Shown here: in pieces, positions 1 through 5,773 of the stretch | How the letters are laid out: every line of letters begins with the position of its first letter | How positions within the stretch are numbered: the first letter of the stretch is position 1 | From: Patescibacteria group bacterium | GTDB taxonomy: Bacteria > Patescibacteriota > Microgenomatia > UBA8517 | Length of the DNA: 6,494 nucleotides | Reading direction: 5' to 3' | NCBI GenBank assembly: GCA_025057695.1 | Contig: JANWVB010000059.1 | Coordinates: forward strand, 1-6,494 | Program-made: the position numbers and the translations under genes | Notes under the pieces: generated by a model | What the model saw: the letters and a program-made list of their open reading frames with translations, nothing else | Database searches by the model: none | Told to the model about the DNA's origin: nothing

Positions 1-549
1 CATACCATGAATTATGGCGCGAAAGGTTTGGTAGAAACTAGAAAGATTCTTGCCGAAACTGGAATAAGATACACCGGAGTTGGCGAGATAGAGATTATAG
101 TGTCAAATGGTGTTACATTTGGTTTTTTGGGATTTGACAAGTCGCAAATCCCAAAGCCGGTTTTAACTCAAGCGGAGAAGGAATTAATATCAGAGGCAAA
201 CATAAAAGTTGATGTATTGATTGTGTCTATGCATTGGGGTGTGGAGTATCAGGATTATGCAAATAGCGGGCAAAGAGATTTGGCGAAAGAGATTGTTGAC
301 TTGGGAGCAGATGTCATAATAGGACATCATCCGCATGTTGTGCAGGATTATGAGGAAATTGCAGGAGTACCTGTATTTTATTCTCTAGGGAATTTTGTTT
401 TTGATCAAATGTGGAGTGAAAAGACGAAAAAAGGAAAACTTGTCAAAATTGTTTTTGAAAATACTCAAATTGTTGGGATTAAGGAGTATAATACTTACAT
501 CGAAAAAATTGGACAGCCCATAATAGTTTCTGATGCAACTTTGAACTAA
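1..549 (+). CDS. CapA family (PGA_cap) protein, 5'-truncated by window edge
   Basis: This is the C-terminal part of a CapA-like protein of the metallophosphatase-fold PGA_cap family, whose founder takes part in poly-gamma-glutamate capsule synthesis or anchoring. The frame is open to base 1 and begins His-Thr-Met-Asn-Tyr-Gly, which fits the family's internal NNHxxDYG motif. The ATG at 7 is therefore internal, not the start. Counting from that Met, the family signatures follow in order: SMHWGVEY at 74-81, QRDLA at 89-93, GADVIIGHHPHVVQ at 100-113 and YSLGNFVFD at 125-133. The histidines are the likely metal or catalytic residues. About 180 residues are present of the 300-400 usual, so roughly the first third to half, with any signal peptide or membrane anchor, is missing. 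Family membership is clear; the true substrate is not, because PGA_cap proteins are widespread in organisms without a poly-glutamate capsule. A tRNA pair follows on the same strand with its own promoter. Confidence 0.9.
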   Translation, partial: HTMNYGAKGLVETRKILAETGIRYTGVGEIEIIVSNGVTFGFLGFDKSQIPKPVLTQAEKELISEANIKVDVLIVSMHWGVEYQDYANSGQRDLAKEIVDLGADVIIGHHPHVVQDYEEIAGVPVFYSLGNFVFDQMWSEKTKKGKLVKIVFENTQIVGIKEYNTYIEKIGQPIIVSDATLN

Positions 550-578
550 TTTAAACTAATGAATGCATTTTCCAACTT

Positions 579-587
579 TGATATAAT
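579..587 (+). promoter_or_regulatory. Extended -10 promoter for the tRNA pair
   Basis: The bases TGA-TATAAT form a perfect -10 hexamer (582-587) with an extended -10 TG one base upstream (579-580). No good -35 lies 16-18 bp upstream (ATGAAT at 559-564 with a 17-bp spacer), which is typical of extended -10 promoters. Transcription would start near 594, about 44 bases before tRNA-Thr. Confidence 0.65.
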
Positions 588-637
588 CTAAGACTAGATT
601 TGTGCAAACTTTGTTGAATTCTAGTGCGAGTAATTAA

Positions 638-709
638 GCCGTCTTAGCTCAGCGGTAGAGCACCTGTTTTGTAAACAGGGGGTCCCGGGTTCGATACCCG
701 GAGACGGCT
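638..709 (+). tRNA. tRNA-Thr (anticodon UGU)
   Basis: A complete 72-base cloverleaf. The acceptor arm GCCGTCT (638-644) pairs fully with AGACGGC (702-708), and base 709 (T) is the discriminator. The anticodon stem CCTGT/ACAGG (663-667/675-679) encloses loop TTTGTAA with anticodon TGT at 670-672, which reads ACA and by wobble other ACN threonine codons. The T arm has the usual GGTTCGATACC loop context. CCA is not encoded (CAA follows the discriminator), so the 3' end must be added by CCA-adding enzyme. It is probably cotranscribed with the tRNA-Tyr 59 bases downstream. Confidence 0.98.
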
Positions 710-768
710 CAAATTTCCCTTTTTTTGGATCAAATTAGCCTAAGGAAAAGGCAAATTGAATGTTTGAT

Positions 769-853
769 GTCAAGGTGGCGGAGCGGTCAAACGCACCAGA
801 CTGTAAATCTGGCGCCCGTACGGGCTACATAGGTTCGAATCCTATCCTTGACA
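769..853 (+). tRNA. tRNA-Tyr (anticodon GUA)
   Basis: A complete 85-base class II tRNA. The acceptor arm GTCAAGG (769-775) pairs with CCTTGAC (846-852), with discriminator A853. The anticodon stem CCAGA/TCTGG (796-800/808-812) holds loop CTGTAAA with anticodon GTA at 803-805. A long variable arm with GCCC/GGGC pairing (about 814-825) confirms the bacterial tyrosine type, and the T arm is ATAGG-TTCGAAT-CCTAT. CCA is not encoded. The last six bases, TTGACA (848-853), also serve as the apparent -35 element of the next operon. Confidence 0.98.
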
Positions 854-876
854 CTTGAAATTTATCTAACTACAAT
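848..876 (+). promoter_or_regulatory. Sigma70-type promoter of the DUF2339/TSP3 operon, overlapping the tRNA-Tyr 3' end
   Basis: A perfect -35 TTGACA (848-853) lies 17 bp (854-870) upstream of -10 TACAAT (871-876), which matches consensus at five of six bases. The predicted start is near 883, giving a leader of about 29 bases to the ATG at 912. The -35 consists of the tRNA-Tyr acceptor-stem end plus discriminator base. It predicts that the operon can be transcribed separately from the tRNAs. Confidence 0.7.
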
Positions 877-887
877 TTAGTGTAGTT
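868..887 (+). repeat. Inverted repeat over the -10 element and start site
   Basis: AACTACA (868-874) and TGTAGTT (881-887) form a 7-bp inverted repeat with a 6-base loop, spanning the -10 box and the predicted start. As RNA from the tRNA promoter it could be a weak hairpin behind tRNA-Tyr. The following sequence is only loosely T-rich (894-903), so it is a poor intrinsic terminator. As DNA it has operator-like geometry. Either role is speculative. Confidence 0.3.
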
Positions 888-911
888 GCATCTAGTTTTG
901 TTTGTTGATTT

Positions 912-2648
912 ATGTTTGCCGTTGTTTGGTTTGTAGTATTTGTAGCTTTTGTGTTTTACATTATTAGTTTAGGTGAAAGAATAAGAAAGCTTGAAGAAAA
1001 AGTTTTTACAAATGAATCTTTAAATCGCGATAAATCAACTCCAAAAGAGGTTTCTTTTGATAAAGAACCTTTGGTTGATAAAAACGCTTCAACATTCTCT
1101 GCTTTTGAATCTAAAAAACCGCATTTTCAGGAAGATGTTTTCATTAACAAATTTACTCAATGGCTTAAAGAAGATTGGTTGCTTAAATTAGGGTCCCTTT
1201 TGATTTTGATTGGTTTTGGTTGGTTTGTTTCTTACGCGTTTTTGAATAACTGGATTGGTCCGATGGGGAGAATCACTTTTGGCGTTTTAGTTGGATCTGC
1301 TCTTTTGTTGTTTGGATTTTTAAGATCGAAAAAATATTTGCACCAAGGCAGTGTGTTTATGGTTTTGGGATCAGCAGTAGTTATTATGACTCTTTATGCC
1401 GCAAGAGTTATTTACAATTTCTTTACTCCAACAAGCGCTCTTTTAGTAATGTTTTTAACATGTGTTTTCATAGCTTTTTCAAGTATTAGACATAATATTC
1501 GTTGGTTAGCTTATGTTAGTGTTTTTTTATCTTCGGCTTTGCCCTTGTTTGTTAATTCTCCAGTTAAAGATTATGTTGGACTTTTCACATATCTTGCGGT
1601 TGTGATATCTGGTTCTATTTGGGTATCATTGGTATCAAAGATTCGTGGAGTTTTGTTAGCATCGCTTTTGGTTTTTGCTATTTATAGCGTTCCGCATTTT
1701 TTGCAATTTACACCAGATAAGAATATTTTGCTTTTGTATGCTTATTTTTTTGCGGCAATATTTTTTGTTTTCTCAACTCTAGGTTTGTTAAAAACCAATG
1801 CCCAAATTTCGCGTTCAGATCTAGTTTTGTCAGTAGGAAATGGTTTACTTCTTTTGACTTGGATAATGAGTGTTGCTCCAGTTGAGTGGAGAAGTTTAAT
1901 TATATCTTCGTGGATGATTGTGTTTTTGACAGGCGCGTTTTTGGTTTATAAAAAGAGTCAGAAAAAAGAATCATTTTATGCTATGGCGTCGGTTGGTCTT
2001 GCCATGTTGACAGCGGCAATATCCGCTGAATTAAATGGTTATTCATTAACGCTTGCGTTAACAGTGCAAATGGCTCTTGTTCCACTGGCAAATTATTCAA
2101 TCACAAAAGATTTAAAAACTACAAAAATGTTGTGCCTATTGCTTTTAGCGCCCGGATTTCTTTCCTTGCCCAGCATTACCGCAGATGAATGGTTAAAAGG
2201 TATGCTTCATGGACACTTTTTTGTACTTGTTGTTTTGGGAATTTCCTTAATGATTTTAGGTTTTAAGTTAAGGCAAGTTATTTTGCAATTGGGTGATGAA
2301 AATAGGTATGTTCATAGGACATTAATTATCGCAGGAAGTGTATATTTTTACATTCTTGTTTGGCTTTGTTTGCATGCCATTATTAAAAATGATGATACCG
2401 CAACAGCTACTGCGCTTGTCTTTTATACACTTGCCGGATTAGTAAAATATTTTTATGGAAAGTTTACAGACTCGCGAGTGTTTTTGATTTATGGTGGAAT
2501 TACTTTAGGAGGAGTTGTGTTGAGACTTTTGCTTGTTGATGTGTGGGGTATGGCGCTTGCCAGAAGAATAGTTACATTTTTCTTGATTGGAATTTTGCTT
2601 GTTGCTACTGCTTTTATAGGTAGACCAGAAAGGAAGGCTGATGTATGA
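912..2648 (+). CDS. DUF2339 multi-pass membrane protein
   Basis: A 578-residue integral membrane protein of the DUF2339 family (function unknown). An N-terminal membrane segment (1-20) is followed by a short charged helix, likely coiled coil (GERIRKLEEKVF, 21-32), then a polar linker of about 45 residues. The family core begins with WLKEDWLLKLGSLLILIGFGW (84-104), where a tryptophan-rich amphipathic stretch leads into the first core helix, followed by NNWIGPMGRITFGVLVG (112-128). At least a dozen hydrophobic segments follow. The C-terminus (LVDVWGMALARRIVTFFLIGILL, about 545-567) matches the family's usual end. At 578 residues it is shorter than many DUF2339 proteins (600-1000). The start is the ATG at 912, with no Shine-Dalgarno upstream; the hydrophobic N-terminus follows directly, as is usual. 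It overlaps the next gene by 4 bases (ATGA). Family call is firm, biochemical role unknown. Confidence 0.92.
   Translation: MFAVVWFVVFVAFVFYIISLGERIRKLEEKVFTNESLNRDKSTPKEVSFDKEPLVDKNASTFSAFESKKPHFQEDVFINKFTQWLKEDWLLKLGSLLILIGFGWFVSYAFLNNWIGPMGRITFGVLVGSALLLFGFLRSKKYLHQGSVFMVLGSAVVIMTLYAARVIYNFFTPTSALLVMFLTCVFIAFSSIRHNIRWLAYVSVFLSSALPLFVNSPVKDYVGLFTYLAVVISGSIWVSLVSKIRGVLLASLLVFAIYSVPHFLQFTPDKNILLLYAYFFAAIFFVFSTLGLLKTNAQISRSDLVLSVGNGLLLLTWIMSVAPVEWRSLIISSWMIVFLTGAFLVYKKSQKKESFYAMASVGLAMLTAAISAELNGYSLTLALTVQMALVPLANYSITKDLKTTKMLCLLLLAPGFLSLPSITADEWLKGMLHGHFFVLVVLGISLMILGFKLRQVILQLGDENRYVHRTLIIAGSVYFYILVWLCLHAIIKNDDTATATALVFYTLAGLVKYFYGKFTDSRVFLIYGGITLGGVVLRLLLVDVWGMALARRIVTFFLIGILLVATAFIGRPERKADV
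2631..2637 (+). promoter_or_regulatory. Strong ribosome binding site for the TSP3-repeat gene
   Basis: AGGAAGG ends 7 bases before the ATG at 2645 and lies inside the end of the DUF2339 gene. It is the only convincing Shine-Dalgarno ahead of any start in this window. With the ATGA overlap it points to coupled translation of the two proteins. Confidence 0.75.
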
Positions 2649-3802
2649 AGCAAATGTTTTCAATCTTAATATATTTGTTCGTTTTTTGTTTAGTTTTTCC
2701 TTTTCAGGTTTTGGCTCTTGACATTCCAGTTAAAGAAGTCAATTCAGAACTTTCTGCGTTTCGCAAATATACTTTATTGTCACCAGATGTTAATGTTCCA
2801 ACGGTGGTAGAAGTCCTTTTTGAAGATTTGTCAGTTGCAAATAATCCTCCAGCTGTTTTGGATATCTCCTCAAACACTATAGTTCCATCTTACTTTTCAA
2901 TAAAAACTAGTTCTGTTATCGAGACTGTAAGTTTCAAATCAGGCAACACCTTTTTGTATAAGCTTGCTGATAATAATCCTGCCACGTATGAATCATTTGC
3001 ATTGCCACAGTCTGGCATAGGTGAAGTTGTGATCAACGCAATTTCTGATAAACCATTTACCGCTTCTTCTTTGGTATTTACTTTTGATGAGAATGTTTCT
3101 TTGCCTCACGCTATTGAAATATTTGCTGATGTAGATGGCCAAAATACAATCGTATTGGCGCGAACTGTTTTTGTTTCTGGCAAGGTGTTGTTCCCAAAAG
3201 TTTCCTCGAAATTTTGGACCATTAGATTGGGTTACAGTCAACCTTTGCGCATTGCCGAATTAAAATTTAGTCAGGAAGGAAATGTTACAAATGTGAATTA
3301 CTTGCGTTTTTTGGCCCAACCGGGTCGCAATTATAAAATATATTTTGATTCGGAGAAGTATATTTCAGTTCCTTTTAGTGGTGAATTAGGTAACATTCCT
3401 TCGACTCAGGATGTGAAGGTGATGCAACTTGGAGTTTCTTTTTCTAATCCAGAATATCGCCCTTTAGATGCTGATGGTGATGGTATAGTTGATTCTGGCG
3501 ATAATTGTCCATCTGCCAATAATCCTGATCAAAAAGATCTGAATATGAATGGCAAAGGTGACGCTTGCGAAGATTTTGATGTGGATGGAGTCATAAATAA
3601 TGAAGATAATTGTGCTGAAGTTGCCAATTCCAATCAAGTTGATACAGATGAAGATGGGATGGGAGATGCTTGCGACTTACTTGATAGCAGAATAACAGAA
3701 AGATATAAATTTTTGCCTTGGTTGGGAATTGTGTTTGCCGCAGGGGTACTTGTTGTTTTATTTTGGTTAACTGCCAAATCAAGCGCAGAAGAGAATAAAT
3801 AG
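2645..3802 (+). CDS. Exported, membrane-anchored protein with thrombospondin type 3 repeats
   Basis: A 385-residue envelope protein. A signal peptide or N-terminal anchor (about 1-25, ending VLALD) leads into a beta-rich, mostly polar region (26-270). Next come two thrombospondin type 3 repeats (274-345): DADGDGIVDSGDNCP with C288 and C308, then DFDVDGVINNEDNC with C323 and C343, each ending GDAC. The aspartate-rich DxDxDG loops bind calcium in the known family, and the cysteines may pair. A hydrophobic segment (about 357-377) and a short charged tail (KSSAEENK) anchor the C-terminus, so the repeats sit just outside the membrane. The start is fixed by the Shine-Dalgarno and the ATGA overlap with DUF2339. 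The 26-270 region is not something I recognise with certainty. Its layout, including FRKYTLLSP near the start and RFLAQPGRNYKIYF (221-234) near the end, resembles DUF3999, a family that accompanies DUF2339 in other bacteria. That link is inference. Confidence 0.85.
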   Translation: MKQMFSILIYLFVFCLVFPFQVLALDIPVKEVNSELSAFRKYTLLSPDVNVPTVVEVLFEDLSVANNPPAVLDISSNTIVPSYFSIKTSSVIETVSFKSGNTFLYKLADNNPATYESFALPQSGIGEVVINAISDKPFTASSLVFTFDENVSLPHAIEIFADVDGQNTIVLARTVFVSGKVLFPKVSSKFWTIRLGYSQPLRIAELKFSQEGNVTNVNYLRFLAQPGRNYKIYFDSEKYISVPFSGELGNIPSTQDVKVMQLGVSFSNPEYRPLDADGDGIVDSGDNCPSANNPDQKDLNMNGKGDACEDFDVDGVINNEDNCAEVANSNQVDTDEDGMGDACDLLDSRITERYKFLPWLGIVFAAGVLVVLFWLTAKSSAEENK

Positions 3803-3820
3803 TTGGGTTTTTGTAGTAAA

Positions 3821-3867
3821 AGCAAATTACTTGCAGTTATTAAAGTAAAATGCAGGTTTTATTTGCT
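3821..3867 (+). terminator. Imperfect hairpin after the operon (weak terminator candidate)
   Basis: AGCAAAT (3821-3827) pairs with ATTTGCT (3861-3867), and ACTTGCA (3829-3835) pairs with TGCAGGT (3851-3857) with one T-G wobble, leaving a 15-base loop and a small internal bulge. A run of six T (3878-3883) comes ten bases after the stem, which is too far for a standard terminator. It is the only foldable element between this operon and the next gene. Confidence 0.3.
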
Positions 3868-3882
3868 ATTGGTCAGCTTTTT

Positions 3883-3888
3883 TACAAT
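3883..3888 (+). promoter_or_regulatory. Possible -10 element upstream of the CxDxR protein
   Basis: TACAAT (3883-3888) could be a -10 hexamer, giving a start near 3895 and a leader of about 48 bases to the ATG at 3943. No recognisable -35 lies at 16-18 bp spacing, so support is weak. Confidence 0.25.
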
Positions 3889-3942
3889 ATTTCCACTGCT
3901 TTGTCTGTCTGATTTTGATTGACTTTTTATTTTGGTTTTTTT

Positions 3943-4755
3943 ATGTTCCAAAATAAGCACAATGACACTAGAAATAGTTTATTAAAAGATGCTTTCGTGC
4001 TTAGGTACTTGAAAATAAGATTAACTGGATCTGAGCCAGACTGGTGTGTGGATGGTAGAACATGCTTTGATAAAAAAAAGGGACCCCAGATGTTAGGTGG
4101 CGTAGTGCATCCTATCTTGCTTTATGCTATTTGGAGAAATGAGAATTTTGATGCTGAGTTAATTCGGGAGAAAGTTTTGTTTTTGAAGTCACATGGAATA
4201 ATTCCTGGCGCGCACAGGGGTTCACACAAAGATCTTGTAAACGGAAAGTGTGATTGCGGTTTTTGTGATGGAATAGTTAATGTTTTGAAAAAAGCATTAG
4301 TTGAGGAAAATGAGATAAGAAAAAGATTAGCGGGTGTATACATGAAAAACAAGGATAAATTTGTTGGTACTGATTTTAATAGAGCAATTGATCTTGCTTA
4401 TGAGAAACTGAAAATGTATCCGCTTGACAAAATTTTTATCACTGGAGAGCAGATTGTGAGTTTGGTTGAACGAATTGGAGGTGAGATAGAAGATTTGCTT
4501 GGAGAGCATGCTGAATTGTGCGCGTTTGTGAATTTGCAAAAAGACACCACTCTTAATGTAAAAAGTTATAACCGTAACGGAATTCAAGCTTTTAATTTAG
4601 ATCTTTGGGCAGTCCGGGAAAGAATCTTTCTTTTGGATACTGACATAAATGTTGATTTTGTAATTTGGGCTTCCTTGATTTTGTATTTAGCAACAGAGAC
4701 GATGATTGTTGAAGATAAAGGCAAATCCAAACTTGACATAAAAATTGTTAATTAA
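3943..4755 (+). CDS. Hypothetical protein with CxDxR/HxnC putative metal site, carbonic-anhydrase-like
   Basis: A soluble protein of 270 residues without signal peptide or membrane helix, in a family I cannot name with certainty. From the ATG at 3943 the visible signatures are C35-V-D37-G-R39, GPQMLGG (47-53), H91-RGS-H95, a cysteine cluster C103-D-C105-GF-C108-D, GEHAE with H189, and FNLDLW (217-222). Beta-class carbonic anhydrases coordinate zinc with a CxDxR cysteine plus a HxxC pair. The diatom cadmium (zeta) enzyme, as I recall, uses Cys, His and Cys with the last two ten residues apart. Here C35, H95 and C105 have that H-to-C spacing. A metal-binding, CDCA-like protein is therefore a reasonable inference, but activity is unproven. 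An upstream in-frame TTG at 3919 would add eight hydrophobic residues (TFYFGFF). I prefer the ATG; neither has a Shine-Dalgarno. It is convergent with the M50 protease gene. Confidence 0.6.
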   Translation: MFQNKHNDTRNSLLKDAFVLRYLKIRLTGSEPDWCVDGRTCFDKKKGPQMLGGVVHPILLYAIWRNENFDAELIREKVLFLKSHGIIPGAHRGSHKDLVNGKCDCGFCDGIVNVLKKALVEENEIRKRLAGVYMKNKDKFVGTDFNRAIDLAYEKLKMYPLDKIFITGEQIVSLVERIGGEIEDLLGEHAELCAFVNLQKDTTLNVKSYNRNGIQAFNLDLWAVRERIFLLDTDINVDFVIWASLILYLATETMIVEDKGKSKLDIKIVN

Positions 4756-5012
4756 AATGGTGGCAAAGTTTGTTATTAAGGCAAATTAAAAAGCCCTAGA
4801 GGGAAAGAAGAAATTGCTTTTTCCCGGCGAAACCAGGTGGGAAAGCTGTCTTGAAATCGTTGGAACTAAATTTTATTAAAGCTCCGCTTAGATCAAGAAC
4901 TTACGCAACCCCAGAAAAATTTATTTGATGAGAAAAAGTTTTTCTAACTTCAAACCTCTAAGGCTAATTTATGCTAACAGAATACGCTAAACAAGTAAAG
5001 AGACATTAAATG
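4756..5012. other. Convergent intergenic region with GC-richer structured core
   Basis: This 257-base gap holds no credible ORF. Bases 4791-4850 contain 30 G+C out of 60, clearly above the AT-rich spacers elsewhere. GGGAAA (4801-4806), TTTCCC (4820-4825) and GGGAAA (4839-4844) are separated by exactly 13 bases each, so the middle segment can pair with either flank. CCC at 4794-4796 can also pair weakly with GGG at 4801-4803. A further AT-rich near-palindrome, AGAAAAAGTTTTTCT, lies at about 4931-4945. I found no SRP RNA, tmRNA, RNase P or known riboswitch signature. It could be a small RNA, a 3' UTR of either convergent gene, or decayed sequence. Confidence 0.3.
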
Positions 5013-5014
5013 TC
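5002..5014. repeat. 13-bp palindrome at the 3' end of the M50 gene
   Basis: GACATT-A-AATGTC is a perfect 6-bp inverted repeat around one base, overlapping the TGA stop (5013-5015) of the minus-strand protease. As RNA it could fold only as a 4-bp stem with a 5-base loop, so it is a weak terminator at best. Confidence 0.35.
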
Positions 5015-5666
5015 AATAAGATGGCATATTTGGCAAGAGCAAGCTTACAATTGAACTAGCAACCGGTCCTAGAAGATAGGAGATGGCAGGACTTCCGTTT
5101 GCCAGAGGAAGTATCAAAAAAAGTAGGATGATAAATCCATATTGTTGCAAGAAACGTTCGGCTTCTTCGGCTTCATTTTCGGGCAAAAGCCCCACAAATA
5201 TTTTCCCTCCGTCCAAAGGGTGTATTGGAAGAAGATTAAAAAGTCCCAAGATTATGTTTAGTGTCACAGTTGGCATAAGCAGAACTGCGTATAAGTCCAA
5301 ATTGGCAGACATAAGCAGATTTATGATTATTGATACCATGATTGCGACAATGAAATTTGAAGCTGGCCCTGCCACTGAAATCAAGGCGGAATCCCGCCTT
5401 GGGTTTACCAGATTGTAAGGATCAAATTGCACTGGTTTTGCCCATCCGAAGGGGATCACAGGTATTTTCAAAAACTCGCGCATGAAGATAAGGACAATCA
5501 AAAGCGTTGTTCCAATTTTATCGTAATGTACTATTGGATTTAGAGACAATCTGCCCATAAGACGAGGAGTTGGGTCTCCTAATCGGTCTGCCATATATGC
5601 GTGCGCGGCTTCGTGTATTGTGATAGCAACAACAAAAGCTAGTATCCAAGCGAAGATTTCAAACAT
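5013..5666 (-). CDS. Site-2 protease family (M50) membrane metalloprotease
   Basis: A compact polytopic zinc protease that would cleave substrates within the membrane; the target is unknown. From the ATG at 5666 the protein has 217 residues. The zinc motif HEAAH (18-22) sits in the first membrane helix and is followed by AYMADRLGDPTPRLMGRLSLNP, a very typical family stretch. Next come GWAKPVQFDPYN (74-85), RRDSALISVAGPASNF (90-105) and the second catalytic motif NLLPIHPLDGGK (144-155), with D152 as the third zinc ligand. Four to six membrane helices are visible and there is no PDZ domain, as in the short bacterial M50B-type proteins. An in-frame TTG at 5687 would add seven residues (ARNFHK before the Met). 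I prefer the ATG because the family starts close to the first helix and because the likely -10 at 5696-5701 leaves almost no leader for the TTG. The gene is divergent from rpmB. Confidence 0.94.
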   Translation of the reverse strand: MFEIFAWILAFVVAITIHEAAHAYMADRLGDPTPRLMGRLSLNPIVHYDKIGTTLLIVLIFMREFLKIPVIPFGWAKPVQFDPYNLVNPRRDSALISVAGPASNFIVAIMVSIIINLLMSANLDLYAVLLMPTVTLNIILGLFNLLPIHPLDGGKIFVGLLPENEAEEAERFLQQYGFIILLFLILPLANGSPAISYLLGPVASSIVSLLLPNMPSY

Positions 5667-5680
5667 TTTATGAAAATTTC

Positions 5681-5709
5681 TTGCCAAAAGTTTGTATTAT
5701 AAGTATAAT
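5681..5709 (+). promoter_or_regulatory. Sigma70-type promoter for rpmB
   Basis: A -35 TTGCCA (5681-5686, five of six consensus) and a perfect -10 TATAAT (5704-5709) are separated by 17 bp. The start is predicted near 5716, with a leader of about 58 bases. The -35 lies between the two candidate start codons of the divergent protease gene. Confidence 0.7.
5696..5701 (-). promoter_or_regulatory. Possible -10 element for the M50 protease gene
   Basis: Read on the minus strand, 5701 to 5696 is a perfect TATAAT, placing a start near 5689 and the ATG about 23 bases downstream. The -35 region at 17-bp spacing reads TTTTGG, which is poor. It lies inside the spacer of the plus-strand rpmB promoter, so the two could not be fully occupied at once. 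Confidence 0.4.
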
Positions 5710-5710
5710 G

Positions 5711-5740
5711 TCAATAAACCAAAATTAAAAGATTTATTGA
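5711..5740 (+). repeat. 8-bp inverted repeat in the rpmB leader region
   Basis: TCAATAAA (5711-5718) and TTTATTGA (5733-5740) are perfect inverted arms around a 14-base loop. AAACC (5716-5720) can alternatively pair with GGTTT (5742-5746). The first arm straddles the predicted start, so a DNA operator is as plausible as an RNA hairpin. Its AT-rich content means it may be chance. Confidence 0.3.
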
Positions 5741-5773
5741 AGGTTTTTGTTTGTAAAATAGAAAAGTCCAAAT

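Noticed and set aside
7..9. ATG at 7 as the start of the CapA-like gene
   Set aside because: The frame is open to base 1 and the residues around it match an internal family motif (NNHxxDYG), so the real start is outside the window.
544..560. AACTAAT direct repeat at the end of the CapA-like gene
   Set aside because: Seven AT-rich bases repeated once at 10-bp distance are expected by chance in this composition.
868..887. Inverted repeat as a clear terminator of the tRNA unit
   Set aside because: The stem is AT-rich, there is no continuous T-run after it, and it coincides with a good -10 element, so a terminator call is not justified.
2993..3241. Minus-strand open frame of 82 codons inside the TSP3 gene
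   Set aside because: It is antisense to a well-supported gene, has no recognisable protein features, no promoter and no ribosome site.
3919..3947. TTGACT-17-TATGTT as a promoter
   Set aside because: It would start transcription downstream of the ATG at 3943, and the next in-frame Met lies beyond the CxDxR motif.
4756..5012. Known structured RNA (SRP RNA, tmRNA, RNase P, cobalamin, c-di-GMP or T-box element)
   Set aside because: Isolated fragments look similar (for example GAAACCAGGTGGGAAAG), but none of the diagnostic conserved cores is present in order.
5083..5418. Plus-strand open frame of 111 codons inside the M50 gene
   Set aside because: The opposite strand carries all M50 motifs; this frame has no family signature and is a codon-bias shadow.
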